A stretch of DNA of 64,000 nt from J095 sp964517605 (GCA_964517605.1 CAZFCE010000004.1:170965-234964); one strand, 5' to 3'. Shown: positions 1-8,727, counted from the first letter of the stretch. Notes: generated by a model not told the origin, from the letters alone. Numbers and translations are program-made.

Positions 1-119
1 TGGAACAGCCCTTGTTTTGGGGCTTTGTGGCCATTGCCGGAGCGCTGGCGGCGCTCTGGGTGCGATTGATGCGCCAGTTAAGCCAGCGCGGCCTGATTAC
101 GGCCAACCTGGTTTTATAG
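1..119 (+). CDS. C-terminal end of a membrane protein (5' truncated)
   Basis: An open frame runs in from the left edge and stops at TAG 117-119, giving about 38 residues that begin EQPLFWGFVA. A hydrophobic stretch (FWGFVAIAGALAALWV) is followed by a short basic/polar tail, so this looks like the last transmembrane helix of an integral membrane protein. The family cannot be named from so little. The next gene starts 29 bases downstream on the same strand, so the two may be co-transcribed. Confidence 0.55.
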   Translation, partial: EQPLFWGFVAIAGALAALWVRLMRQLSQRGLITANLVL

Positions 120-148
120 CAACTTTGCAATAAATGGAGAAAATTACA

Positions 149-1456
149 ATGAACTCAAAAATCTCAGCTATTGTCTTGAGCATTATCATGCTCCTGGTAT
201 TTACCCCGCCGGCTCTGGCGCAGGGGCCACTCACCGGCGGTCGCTTTGTGATTGGCGAAAACTTTACCCTGGAATCGGGCCAGAAAATTGAAAACGATCT
301 GGTGGTGTTGGGCGGCAACGTTAGCATTAAACCCGAAAGCAGCATTCACGGCAACCTGGCCGTGTTTGGCGGCAACGTTACGGTAGATGGCACCATTAAC
401 GGCGATGTGGCGGCCATGGGCGGCAACATTACCGTAAACGGCAGCACCAACGGCGATATTGTGTCTTTTGGCGGCAATATTACGGTATCCAAAACAGCCG
501 TTGTTAAAGGCGATATTGTAACGCTGGGCGGCGTGTCATCGGTGGCCGAGGGCGCTACCGTGACCGGTCGCATCAAAACCGGCGACCTGTCCGAAGAAAA
601 GCCAAATGAAATCGTGCCGCCGGTTGCGCCCAATCCCCCGGCGAGTCCGTCGGACAACTCCATCAGTTTTGCCACCGATGACGGTTGGGACAGCCCGTTG
701 ACCTTTTTGAAGGAACTGATCAGTGAAATTGTGGGCACCATCACCCTGTTGCTTACAATGGTTTTGATTGCCTGGCTGGTGGCGGCCTTTATGCCCGAAC
801 AGGTGCTAACCATCCGCGCCACCCTCAGCGAATCGGCGGCGGCCAGTTTTGGCGTGGGGTTGATCACCATGCTGGTGTCGGCGGTGGTGGGGGTTGTGCT
901 GCTTGTGACCATTTGCCTGGCCTTTATTCCCATCATCGCCTGGATATTTTTGGCCATTGCCGGCCTGCTGGGTTGGCTGGTGGTGAGCCAAATCTTTGGC
1001 GAGCGGCTGCTGCTGGCCACGGGCCGGCCCGACCCGGGCCTGATCCGGTCGAGCGTGGTGGGGGTGCTGGTGTTAACGCTGCTCACCAAAATGCCGGTGA
1101 TTGGCTCCATCCCCTGCATTGGCTGGGCGGTGGGCTTTGTGGCCGCGGTGATTGGCTTGCTGCTGTGGGTGGCCGGGTTGGGGGCCGTGCTGTTAACCCG
1201 CTTTGGTTTTCGCTCATATCCCGGTCCGGCTCCGGCCCCGATTTACGCTGCGCCGTCGCCGCGCCCGTCGCCCTCGGTGTCAACCGGCCCGCGAGTGCGT
1301 TGGGCCGGCCCGGAACCGGTGGTTTCCGGCAGCGAGCCGCTGGCTTCGGAGAAGGAATTGAACGCCCGCATCAAGGCGGCGTTGGCCGAAGCCGACGAAC
1401 CCAAAGACGACGGCCCGGACAAGGACGACGACGCCCCCACTAAAGACGATATTTAA
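149..1456 (+). CDS. Bactofilin-like (polymer-forming) repeat protein with a membrane domain
   Basis: 435 residues. A signal peptide (about 1-25, ending PALAQG) precedes a region of about 120 residues built from short repeats such as GGNVTVDGTINGD and GGNITVNGSTNGD. This period resembles the right-handed beta-helix of bactofilin/polymer-forming proteins. Residues from about 190 to 345 hold several transmembrane helices, and the tail is Pro-rich then acidic. ATG 149 was chosen because GGAGA (136-140) sits 8 bases upstream; the ATG at 134 has no such site. The sense is a surface beta-helix anchored by a membrane bundle. Function is unknown; a role in surface scaffolding or stress sensing is inference. 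An iteron-like array and a terminator follow the stop. Confidence 0.75.
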   Translation: MNSKISAIVLSIIMLLVFTPPALAQGPLTGGRFVIGENFTLESGQKIENDLVVLGGNVSIKPESSIHGNLAVFGGNVTVDGTINGDVAAMGGNITVNGSTNGDIVSFGGNITVSKTAVVKGDIVTLGGVSSVAEGATVTGRIKTGDLSEEKPNEIVPPVAPNPPASPSDNSISFATDDGWDSPLTFLKELISEIVGTITLLLTMVLIAWLVAAFMPEQVLTIRATLSESAAASFGVGLITMLVSAVVGVVLLVTICLAFIPIIAWIFLAIAGLLGWLVVSQIFGERLLLATGRPDPGLIRSSVVGVLVLTLLTKMPVIGSIPCIGWAVGFVAAVIGLLLWVAGLGAVLLTRFGFRSYPGPAPAPIYAAPSPRPSPSVSTGPRVRWAGPEPVVSGSEPLASEKELNARIKAALAEADEPKDDGPDKDDDAPTKDDI

Positions 1457-1485
1457 CCCAACGTCCGCCCGTTTCAAAGAAATTA

Positions 1486-1559
1486 TGACCCGGTCAAAAG
1501 AAATTATGACCGGGTCATAAAAAATTATGACTGGGTCAAAAAAATTTTTGACCGGGTCA
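1486..1559. repeat. Array A: four 11-bp palindromes at exact 21-bp spacing
   Basis: Four copies of TGACC-S-GGTCA start at 1486, 1507, 1528 and 1549: TGACCCGGTCA, TGACCGGGTCA, TGACTGGGTCA, TGACCGGGTCA. They are separated by A/T-rich spacers (AAAAGAAATTA type). The spacing is exactly 21 bp, two helical turns. The array lies between the stop of the bactofilin-like gene and its terminator. It has the form of an operator or iteron array; nothing else is seen here. Confidence 0.85.
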
Positions 1560-1568
1560 TAATTAAAG

Positions 1569-1596
1569 AACGCCCCGCCATCAGGCCGGGCGTTTT
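1569..1596 (+). terminator. Rho-independent terminator
   Basis: AACGCCC pairs with GGGCGTT around an inner GCC/GGC pairing, followed by TTTT. It ends the transcript of the bactofilin-like gene and lies 113 bases after its stop, beyond array A. Confidence 0.65.
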
Positions 1597-1629
1597 GGTT
1601 TTACCGGCGTGGCGGCTGCCAGGGCGTGA

Positions 1630-1965
1630 TTACAGAGCTTTTTGGGCCTGATACCGGCTGTTGGGCATCCGGCCATCATCGCGGAGCAAAAACCGCTCAA
1701 ACTCAAAACCGCCGCCGCAAAATTCAACCAGCACGCCGCCTTTGTCCGGCTCAAGTTTTACCAGCTCTTTGGTGCGCAAATTCTGCCAGATTACCGCCAG
1801 TTGCCGCTCCGTTAAAACCACTTCGGCGGCGCGGAGCGCGGCCAGTTTCTCTAAAAAACCGGCCAGCTTACGCAGGTCGGCGGGCGATAGGCCATCAAAT
1901 TGCTGGGCCAACGCCGTCATTTTGCGCCCGTACTGCACGCCGGCAAAATCAGATGGGTTGAGCAT
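1630..1965 (-). CDS. Hypothetical protein, about 111 aa
   Basis: Small soluble, largely helical protein beginning MLNPSDFAGVQYGRK. It has no signal peptide, membrane helix or recognisable motif; Leu/Ala-rich helices occupy the first two thirds. ATG 1965 was chosen because AGGGGGGGAC lies just upstream; the frame stays open to 2007 but without a ribosome site. A second alpha/beta part (KLEPDKGGVLVEFCGGGFEF) closes the protein. The family was not recognised. It is convergent with the bactofilin-like gene. Confidence 0.6.
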   Translation of the reverse strand: MLNPSDFAGVQYGRKMTALAQQFDGLSPADLRKLAGFLEKLAALRAAEVVLTERQLAVIWQNLRTKELVKLEPDKGGVLVEFCGGGFEFERFLLRDDGRMPNSRYQAQKAL

Positions 1966-2009
1966 AAACCGTCCCCCCCTTTGAAAATAACGAATTGCGA
2001 ATGTCACAT

Positions 2010-2037
2010 TGTAGGGGCAACCCTCGCGGTTGCCCCG
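2010..2037. repeat. REP-like palindrome
   Basis: GTAGGGGCAACC, a short loop, then GGTTGCCCC. A similar palindrome (GTAGGGGCGACC...GGTCGCCC) occurs at 12590-12613, so this is a dispersed short palindromic family. It lies between the divergent 1630-1965 gene and murJ. Confidence 0.6.
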
Positions 2038-2121
2038 CCCACACGCTGTATAAAAGTATAGCCGGGCCGGCGCGGGGCGGCAACCCGCTTTTTGCCGCCC
2101 CGCTGAAACAAACTACAATGG

Positions 2122-3747
2122 GTGAGTTGTAAATTTACCAAAGGTGATGGAATCCCCTTGAGTCAATCCAATGTTACTCCTCCGCCGGCTTCGGCTATGC
2201 GCCGGATTGCCGGTGCGGCCACACTGGTAATGGTGTTGTTTGTTATTAGCCGGGCGTTGGGCCTGCTGCGCGAAGTGGTGATGGCCCGCCAGTTTGGCAC
2301 CAGCGCCGAGATGGACGCCTATCTGGCCGCCTTTCGGGTGCCGGACTTTTTGTTTTACGTGGTGGCCGGCGGGGCGCTCGGTTCGGCGTTTATCCCCACG
2401 TTTACCGGCTTTATCACCCGGCGGGATATGGCCGGGGCGTGGCGGCTGGCTTCGGCGGTTATCAACTGGATGGCGCTGGTGTTGTTGGGGCTGGGCGGGC
2501 TGGCGGCGGTGTTTGCGCCGCACCTGGTGCGCGTTTTTTACGCCGATTTCTCGCCGGCGCAACAGGCGCTCACCGTTGAGTTAATGCGCTGGATGCTCAT
2601 CTCCACGGTGATTTTTGGGGTGAGCGGGGTGCTGATGGGCATTTTAAACGCCCAGCAGCATTTTTTGCTGCCGGCGCTGGCTCCGGTGGTGTACAACCTG
2701 GCCATTATTATGAGCGCGGTGCTGCTGGGGCCAACCTGGGGAGTCAAAGGGCTGGCCGTGGGCGTGGTGCTGGGCGCGGCGGGCCATTTGCTGGTGCAAC
2801 TACCGCCGCTGCTGGCGGGGTCGCGGCGCATGCATTACCAGCCGGTGCTGGCCACGCACGACCCCGGCCTGCGCGAAGTTGGGCGGCTAATGGCTCCGCG
2901 GGTGCTGGGGCTGGCGGCGGTGCAGATTAACTTTGTGGTTACGGCGGTGCTGGCGGCCAGCCTGCCCGCCGGTAGCTTAACGGCGCTCAATTACGGCTGG
3001 ATTATGATGCTGTTGCCGCAGGGCGTTATCGCGCAATCGGTGGCGACGGCGCTATTTCCCACGTTATCGGCGCTGGCCGCCGAGGAACGCTGGGCCGAAA
3101 TGCGCCACATTTTTATCACCACCCTGCGCAGTTTGTTGTTTCTCACGTTGCCGGCGGCGGTGGGGTTGGCGGTGCTGGCCCAGCCAATTGTACGGCTGTT
3201 GCTGGAGCGCGGCGCTTTCAACGCCGAATCAACGCGGGCCACGGCCTGGGCGCTGGCGTTTTTTGCGCTGGGGCTGGTGGGCCACGCCGTGGTAGAAATT
3301 GCGGCGCGCGCTTTTTACGCCTTAAAAAACACCAAAACGCCGGTGCTGGTGGGCGTAATGATGATGGCCGCCAACGTGGTTTTGAGCATTTTATTTTTGC
3401 GCGGGTTTACGGCGTTAGGCTGGTGGCCGCACGGCGGGCTGGCGCTGGCTAACTCGCTGGCGGTGCTGCTGGAAATGGCGGCGCTGCTGTGGTTGCTACG
3501 CCGGCCAATGGGCGGCCTGTCTGAGCCGGGTTTGCGCGAATCGCTGCTAAAAATGACGGCGGCGGCGGTGGGCATGGCGCTGGTGTTGGGGCTGGCGCTG
3601 CCGCTGCTGCCGGTTAAGCCGGGTTGGCTGGCGGGCGTGCTGGGTATTGGGCTGGGCGGCGCGGTGTACGTGGGGCTGGCGGCGGCGTTGCGGCTGCCCG
3701 AAGTTACCGCCGTGCAGCAGCGCCTGCCGGCGCGGTGGCGGCGTTAG
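2122..3747 (+). CDS. murJ: MurJ (MviN) lipid II flippase
   Basis: 541 residues, normal for the family, with about 14 transmembrane helices. MurJ flips lipid-linked peptidoglycan precursor to the outer face of the membrane. The family signature is clear near the N-terminus (ISRALGLLREVVMARQFG, then DAYLAAFRVPDFLF) and in the later segment RAFYALKNTKTPV. GTG 2122 is the outermost start. TTG 2158, with AAGGTGAT 10 bases upstream, and ATG 2197 are credible alternatives and leave the core intact. It stands alone on its strand; its stop codon interlocks with that of the convergent kinase gene over four bases (TTAG, 3744-3747). Confidence 0.93.
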   Translation: MSCKFTKGDGIPLSQSNVTPPPASAMRRIAGAATLVMVLFVISRALGLLREVVMARQFGTSAEMDAYLAAFRVPDFLFYVVAGGALGSAFIPTFTGFITRRDMAGAWRLASAVINWMALVLLGLGGLAAVFAPHLVRVFYADFSPAQQALTVELMRWMLISTVIFGVSGVLMGILNAQQHFLLPALAPVVYNLAIIMSAVLLGPTWGVKGLAVGVVLGAAGHLLVQLPPLLAGSRRMHYQPVLATHDPGLREVGRLMAPRVLGLAAVQINFVVTAVLAASLPAGSLTALNYGWIMMLLPQGVIAQSVATALFPTLSALAAEERWAEMRHIFITTLRSLLFLTLPAAVGLAVLAQPIVRLLLERGAFNAESTRATAWALAFFALGLVGHAVVEIAARAFYALKNTKTPVLVGVMMMAANVVLSILFLRGFTALGWWPHGGLALANSLAVLLEMAALLWLLRRPMGGLSEPGLRESLLKMTAAAVGMALVLGLALPLLPVKPGWLAGVLGIGLGGAVYVGLAAALRLPEVTAVQQRLPARWRR

Positions 3748-5480
3748 CCGGGGTTATTTTTGGGGCTAAAGAAATCCAGCGGAGTGGCGGGCATTAGCAT
3801 ACTGCGGGCCACGGCCATGCGTTTGGGGTTTATGGTTGAGGTGTGCAAAATCATCTGGGTGTAATCGTCCGAGGCGTTGTCTTCCAGGCCCAGCGCCGCG
3901 TAACAATCGCCCCGGTTTTCGTGGGCGTACTGGTGCTGCGGGTTTAGTTCAATAACCGTAGTGTAATCCTCAATGGCGGCCAAAATTTGGCCCATTTCGC
4001 GGTATAAATTGCCCCGGTTGTAAAAGGCGTGCACATAATTGGGGTTCAGGTCAATGGCGTGGGTGTAGTTTTCCAGCGCCGCCGGGTAATCCTTTAGCTC
4101 GGTGTAGGCCACGCCAAGGTTAACGTAAGCCGCCACAAATTCGGGGTCAAGCTCGATGGTCTTGCTAAAGTCGGCCACGGCGTTTTCAAAATCGCCCATC
4201 CACAACCGGCTGTTGCCCCGATTGTAAAAAACGTACACATTGTTGGGATCAATTTGCAGCGCCCGCTCATAATCGCGCAGGGCTTGCGCGTAATTGCGCA
4301 GGCCGGTGTGGGCAATCCCCAGGTTAATGTAGGCCGCTACAAAATGCGGCGCTAATTCCAGCGTCCAGTTGCAATCGAGCACCGCTTTAGCGTAATTTTC
4401 CATCATCAGGTGCGCCGCGCCGCGATTGTTGTATGCTTCAACGTAATGGCGATCCAGCTTGATGGCGTTGGTGTAATCGTAAATGGCCTGCTCAAAGTTG
4501 CGCATGTTCACGTGGGTCAGGCCGCGTTTGTTGTGCATACGAGAATCCTGCACGGCCAGCGTTTCGGCTTCGGCGGGGTTGGGCGCGGCGGCAATGTTAA
4601 TGGCCTTGAGCGCGGCGGCAAAGTCCAGCGTGTTGGCAAAACGATTCTCCGGGCTTTTGGCCATAGCTTTTTCAACCACGCCTGCCAGCACGCCCACTTC
4701 GCGCCAAAGTTGCTGCAATCCCGGCGGCATTTCATCGCAAATGGCGGTTTCGAGCAGGGCGTACAGCCGGGCCTGCGCCCGAAACTGGTTAGTGCCGCCG
4801 TAGGTCATGGCGGTGTTTTCCAGCAGCCCCATATCAATGTAATGCTCGCCCATCAGCATATAATAGAGCAGTTCGCCCAATTGATACACGTCGCTACGGG
4901 CATCAAGCGGCAAGCCCCGCACCTGCTCCGGCGAACTGAACAGCAGCGTGCTGGGTTGAAAGCCAACCTGGGTAAGCCCCATCCCGCCAAAGGCTTCGGG
5001 CACGTGGGCAATGCCAAAATCAATCACTTTGGGGCGGCCATCGGCGGTGAGCAGAATGTTTTCGGCTTTGATGTCGCGGTGGATGATGCCCATTTCGTGA
5101 AATTTGGCCAGCCCTTCGCAAACGCCGGTAGTCAGCCAGATGGCCTGTTCTACCGGCAGCTTGCTCTTTTTTTTGATTAAATCGTGCAGGCTGCCATCGG
5201 GCAGGTATTCCATAATCATGTAAAAACGGTTGGCTTCGATGCGCAGGTTGTAAATAGAAACCACGTTGGGGTGTTCCAGCGTGGCCGCCACCCGCGCCTC
5301 CTGAATAAAACGCTTTACAATTTTCTCGTCGGTGGCGCGTTCCGGCAGCAGTTGCTTAATGGCCACCCGGCGGTTGAGCATGCGGTCGCGGGCTTCAAAC
5401 ACGGCGGCAAAACCACCCTGCCCAAGCTGGCGGATAATTTCAAACTCAAATAATTTTTGGCCGGGTGTTAAGAGTGTGAT
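3744..5480 (-). CDS. Ser/Thr protein kinase with C-terminal TPR repeats
   Basis: Hanks-type kinase. The catalytic Lys is in VAIK, HRDIKAEN is the catalytic loop, DFG lies in KVIDFGIAHVPE, and SPEQVRG is the APE region. About seven TPR repeats follow (AYNNRGAAHLM, FYNRGNSRLW and similar). There is no membrane helix, so it is probably cytoplasmic. The first standard start (GTG 5402) would remove the Gly-rich loop, but the frame continues upstream with EIIRQLGQGGFAAVFEA and meets a stop at 5504. No ATG, GTG or TTG exists in that extension. GGGAGAA (5492-5486) lies 5 bases before ATC 5480, taken here as the start. A sequencing indel is the alternative. TPRs usually recruit partners; the substrate is unknown. 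Confidence 0.88.
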   Translation of the reverse strand: MTLLTPGQKLFEFEIIRQLGQGGFAAVFEARDRMLNRRVAIKQLLPERATDEKIVKRFIQEARVAATLEHPNVVSIYNLRIEANRFYMIMEYLPDGSLHDLIKKKSKLPVEQAIWLTTGVCEGLAKFHEMGIIHRDIKAENILLTADGRPKVIDFGIAHVPEAFGGMGLTQVGFQPSTLLFSSPEQVRGLPLDARSDVYQLGELLYYMLMGEHYIDMGLLENTAMTYGGTNQFRAQARLYALLETAICDEMPPGLQQLWREVGVLAGVVEKAMAKSPENRFANTLDFAAALKAINIAAAPNPAEAETLAVQDSRMHNKRGLTHVNMRNFEQAIYDYTNAIKLDRHYVEAYNNRGAAHLMMENYAKAVLDCNWTLELAPHFVAAYINLGIAHTGLRNYAQALRDYERALQIDPNNVYVFYNRGNSRLWMGDFENAVADFSKTIELDPEFVAAYVNLGVAYTELKDYPAALENYTHAIDLNPNYVHAFYNRGNLYREMGQILAAIEDYTTVIELNPQHQYAHENRGDCYAALGLEDNASDDYTQMILHTSTINPKRMAVARSMLMPATPLDFFSPKNNPG

Positions 5481-5687
5481 GAGAGTTCTCCCGCGTAGAC
5501 TCTACGCTGCCGGTGGCAGAGCTGCTCCAGGTGTCATTATGGGTTGGTTTGATGGGTTCTTTGCCAAACAACGCGCCTTCAGGCTGTAATTGATGGAATT
5601 TTACCATTGAATCCCAATAATTCATACTCCAATTTGTAAAATTGGCTGCCGGTTACGGCGCAAAAGCCATTGAACGCCCGCCAACGA

Positions 5688-5716
5688 TTGGGAATCCTGG
5701 CGCTGTTCGGTATAAT
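5688..5716 (+). promoter_or_regulatory. Sigma-70 type promoter of the glycosyltransferase gene
   Basis: TTGGGA (5688-5693), a 17-bp spacer, TATAAT (5711-5716). It lies in the gap between the divergent kinase and glycosyltransferase genes (5481-5778). No other feature was recognised in that gap. Confidence 0.65.
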
Positions 5717-5778
5717 AATCCCGGCTGCCGGCTGCTAAACAAGCCGGTAACGCCCAATTTTTGCCGCAAGTGGCCCGC

Positions 5779-7788
5779 ATGCATAAACAGAATGCCTTTT
5801 TGAACAAAATATTATCCGGCGGCTGGTGGTTTGGCCTGCTGCCGGCGGCGCTGTTGCTGGTTGGCGGTTGGCTGCGCTGGCAGTTTCTCCGCACCGCGCA
5901 GCTTTACCCCGACGAGTTTGTCACCCTGCTGGCCAGCCAGATGATTGCCCAAAAAGGCATCCCGCAAATGCCTTCCGGCCTGTTTTATGAGCACGGCCTG
6001 CTTTTTTCTTATTTGGCCAGCCTGGCCACGCTTTTTGGCCCGGCGCGACTGGCGGCGCGAGTGGTGAGCCTGGGGTTTGGCCTGCTCACGCTGGCGCTCA
6101 CGTTTTGGGTGGGCCGGCGCTGGTTTTCGCCGGCGGTGGGGCTGTTGGCCGCCGCCGGGCTGGCCTTTGCCCCCGCCGCCATCGAGTGGAGTGGCCGGGC
6201 CAGAATGTACGCCCTGCTGCAATTTTTGGTGCTGCTGGCGGTGTGGCTGGCCTTTAAAGGCGTAACCCGCCGCCGCTGGCGCTGGCTGGCGCTGCTGGTT
6301 TATCTGGGCGCGGTGCTGGCTCATTTTGGCGCGGTGGCGGTGGCTCCGCCGTTGGCGCTGGCAGTAGCGGTGCAGGTGGCGCGGCAAGCGCCGCCCCAAC
6401 AGCGGTGGCGGCAACTGCTGGCCTGCTGGCCCGAGGCCGTTACCTTTGGCGTAATTCTGCTTATCGCGTTTCTGGTAAAACGGGCCGGCCAGCCCAAAGG
6501 CATCGCCGAGATTGAGGCCACCGCCGCCGGAGCCGTTACCGGCGTGGCGCAGGTGTTGGCGCTGTACAGCGATTGGTCGCTGAATGTGGCCGATGGCTGG
6601 CGGGCCATTGCGCCGTTTTACGTAACGCTGCCGGCGGTGGCGTTTGCGCCCTTTGCTCTGGTCACGGCGGCGCTGTGCGCCGGGCCGTGGCTAAAAAAAT
6701 CAACCCGGTTTTTAGGTGATGCCTTTAGCCCGGCGCTCTTTTTAAGCCTGGTTTTGGGGCTGACCACGCTGGAAATGATTCTGCTGGTTTCTCCAGACCG
6801 GCGCGACGACAAGTACCTGTTCATGCTGCTGCCGCTGCTCTTTTTGTTGGGAGCGCAGGGGTTGGGCTGGCTGGCGCAGCGGTTTTGGCCGGGGCGTTAC
6901 CGGCTGGTGTTGATTTTAGCCACGGTTGTTGTGGCCGCGATTGGCTGGCCGGGCGCGCGGGCGCTGCTGGCCAATCCCGGTGATGATTACGACGCCGCGT
7001 TTGCCTACGTGCGCCGGCACTGGCAGCCCGGCGACACCATTTTTACCGGCACGCCCGCCGCCGCCGTGTTTTACCTGGGCCGCAACGATTTTTACGGCGT
7101 GCAGCGGCGCGGTGGCTACGATTATCGGCTTTTAACCGTTGATGGCCAGCCGGTTGACCGCTGGCTGGCTTCGCCGGCCATCCGCACCGAGGCGGCGCTT
7201 AACCAAACGCTGGCTCAAAACCGGGTGTGGCTGGTGCTGGAACGCTGGGGCCTGCAGCGGGAATATTACGATTTGCCGTTTCAACAGCAATTGCTGGCCC
7301 AAACCGATTTAGCCGCCGAGGTGCAGGGGATTTTGGTGCTGCGGGCCAATGCCAACCCGCAACCCATCCAGCCGGAGCCGCAGCAGCCGGCGGCGGCAGT
7401 GCTGGGCAACGCCATCCGGCTGTTGGGCTACACCGCCGAACCAGCGCCGGGAACGCCGGGCCGGCCGGTGCGCCTTACGTTGTACTGGGCGGCGCAGTCG
7501 CCCATCAACCACGATTACACCGTGTTTGTGCACTTGCGCCAGCCGGCGGGCGCAAATGTGGCTCAAGCCGACCATCGCCCGTTGGGCAGCGCGTACCCCA
7601 CCTCGCTGTGGCCGGTGGGCCAGACCATCCGCGAAACCAGCCAACTGGCGCTGCCGCCGCAACTACCGCCCGGCGAGTACGAATTGTGGGTGGGCATGTA
7701 TCTGCTGGAAACCGGCGAGCGCCTGCCGGTGCAAAACGATACCAGCGGCGAAAACGCGGTGCGGCTGGGGCTGTTCAAAGTGGAGTGA
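5779..7788 (+). CDS. GT-C family (GT39/ArnT-like) membrane glycosyltransferase
   Basis: About 669 residues. The N-terminal 400 hold around ten transmembrane helices. After the first helix comes LYPDEFVTLL, whose Asp-Glu pair sits where GT-C enzymes place their catalytic acid. RARMYALLQF is a typical second-loop segment of this family. A soluble C-terminal part of about 270 residues follows, with a beta-sandwich-like stretch (PVRLTLYWAAQSP...YTVFVHLRQP). Such enzymes move a sugar from a polyprenyl-phosphate donor to lipid or protein outside the membrane; the acceptor cannot be told. ATG 5779 is preferred over TTG 5761; neither has a good ribosome site. A bidirectional terminator follows. Confidence 0.8.
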   Translation: MHKQNAFLNKILSGGWWFGLLPAALLLVGGWLRWQFLRTAQLYPDEFVTLLASQMIAQKGIPQMPSGLFYEHGLLFSYLASLATLFGPARLAARVVSLGFGLLTLALTFWVGRRWFSPAVGLLAAAGLAFAPAAIEWSGRARMYALLQFLVLLAVWLAFKGVTRRRWRWLALLVYLGAVLAHFGAVAVAPPLALAVAVQVARQAPPQQRWRQLLACWPEAVTFGVILLIAFLVKRAGQPKGIAEIEATAAGAVTGVAQVLALYSDWSLNVADGWRAIAPFYVTLPAVAFAPFALVTAALCAGPWLKKSTRFLGDAFSPALFLSLVLGLTTLEMILLVSPDRRDDKYLFMLLPLLFLLGAQGLGWLAQRFWPGRYRLVLILATVVVAAIGWPGARALLANPGDDYDAAFAYVRRHWQPGDTIFTGTPAAAVFYLGRNDFYGVQRRGGYDYRLLTVDGQPVDRWLASPAIRTEAALNQTLAQNRVWLVLERWGLQREYYDLPFQQQLLAQTDLAAEVQGILVLRANANPQPIQPEPQQPAAAVLGNAIRLLGYTAEPAPGTPGRPVRLTLYWAAQSPINHDYTVFVHLRQPAGANVAQADHRPLGSAYPTSLWPVGQTIRETSQLALPPQLPPGEYELWVGMYLLETGERLPVQNDTSGENAVRLGLFKVE

Positions 7789-7792
7789 AACC

Positions 7793-7820
7793 AAAAACCG
7801 GCAGGTTACTGCCGGTTTTT
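7793..7820. terminator. Bidirectional terminator
   Basis: AAAAACCGGCAG, loop GTTA, CTGCCGGTTTTT: a perfect 12-bp stem with A-tract and T-tract, between the convergent glycosyltransferase and map genes. Confidence 0.9.
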
Positions 7821-7845
7821 TACGTTTTTTTGTGGCGATTTGCGG

Positions 7846-8616
7846 TTACAGCCGGGAAAGAATTTCCGGCCCGTTTTTGGTAATGACAATGGTGTGCTCG
7901 TATTGGGCCGATAACGCGCCATCGCGGGTTACAACCGTCCAGCCGTCATCGAGCATGTCCCATTCGTGCGTGCCCAGGTTAATCATCGGCTCAATGGTAA
8001 AGGTCATCCCCGGTTCCAGTTTGGGGCCGCGCCCCGGCTGGCGCACGTGCGACACCGACGGCGATTCGTGCAGCGATTTGCCCACGCCGTGGCCGCCCCA
8101 CTCGCGCACCACGCTCATCCCCTGCGAATCCACATAAGATTCAATATCCATGCCGATGTCGTGCAGGTAGTTGCCGTATTGGGCGGCGGCAATCCCAACC
8201 CGCAGCGCCTCCTGGGCCACATCGAGCAGGCGTTGGGCTTCGGGCGAAATTTGCCCCACGCCGTAGGTAACGCAGGAGTCGCCGCAAAAACCGCGATGGC
8301 GCAGGCCAATATCAATGCCCACAATATCGCCTTCAACTAATATCCGGTCATCGGGCAGGCCGTGACAAATTTCGTGGTTAACCGAGGCGCAAATTACGCC
8401 GGGAAACGGCGGGTGGCTGGGCGGGCTGCCGCGATAGCCCTTGTACAGCGTTGAAGCGCCGCGTTTTACCAGGTGGGCTTCAACCATTTTGTCCAGTTCG
8501 CTCAGTTTTACGCCGGGTTTAATGTGTTCCGCCAGAATATCAAATGACTCGGCCACAATCCGGCCGGCTTCACGCATCCGTTCAATATCCTTGGGGCGTT
8601 TCAGTGGAATATACAC
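7846..8616 (-). CDS. map: Methionine aminopeptidase, type I
   Basis: 256 residues, the usual length. It removes the initiator methionine from new proteins and binds two metal ions. All five expected ligands are visible: Asp in VGIDIG and Asp in GFCGDSC, His in GHGVGKSLHE, Glu in FTIEPM and Glu in QYEHT. The GHGVG-LHE block is the usual substrate-site histidine region. No N-terminal zinc-ribbon extension is present, so it is the short bacterial form. The usual rpsM/infA/secY neighbours are absent: here map follows the copper chaperone gene on the minus strand, 111 bases apart. Confidence 0.96.
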   Translation of the reverse strand: MYIPLKRPKDIERMREAGRIVAESFDILAEHIKPGVKLSELDKMVEAHLVKRGASTLYKGYRGSPPSHPPFPGVICASVNHEICHGLPDDRILVEGDIVGIDIGLRHRGFCGDSCVTYGVGQISPEAQRLLDVAQEALRVGIAAAQYGNYLHDIGMDIESYVDSQGMSVVREWGGHGVGKSLHESPSVSHVRQPGRGPKLEPGMTFTIEPMINLGTHEWDMLDDGWTVVTRDGALSAQYEHTIVITKNGPEILSRL

Positions 8617-8727
8617 GTTACTCTCTCAGTTAAAAATAGGGCGTTGGCCCCGTAAATTTTCAAGCCGGTCAATTAAAGCACAAAGCCGGGGCTAAAGCAA
8701 AGCCGCGCTCCGGCCCACGCCGCCGGT

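Noticed and set aside
346..1119. Minus-strand frame of 257 codons
   Set aside because: Opposite the bactofilin-like gene; Ser/Thr/Pro-rich shadow.
4410..5180. Plus-strand frame of 256 codons
   Set aside because: It lies wholly opposite the kinase-TPR gene and has no recognisable protein features.
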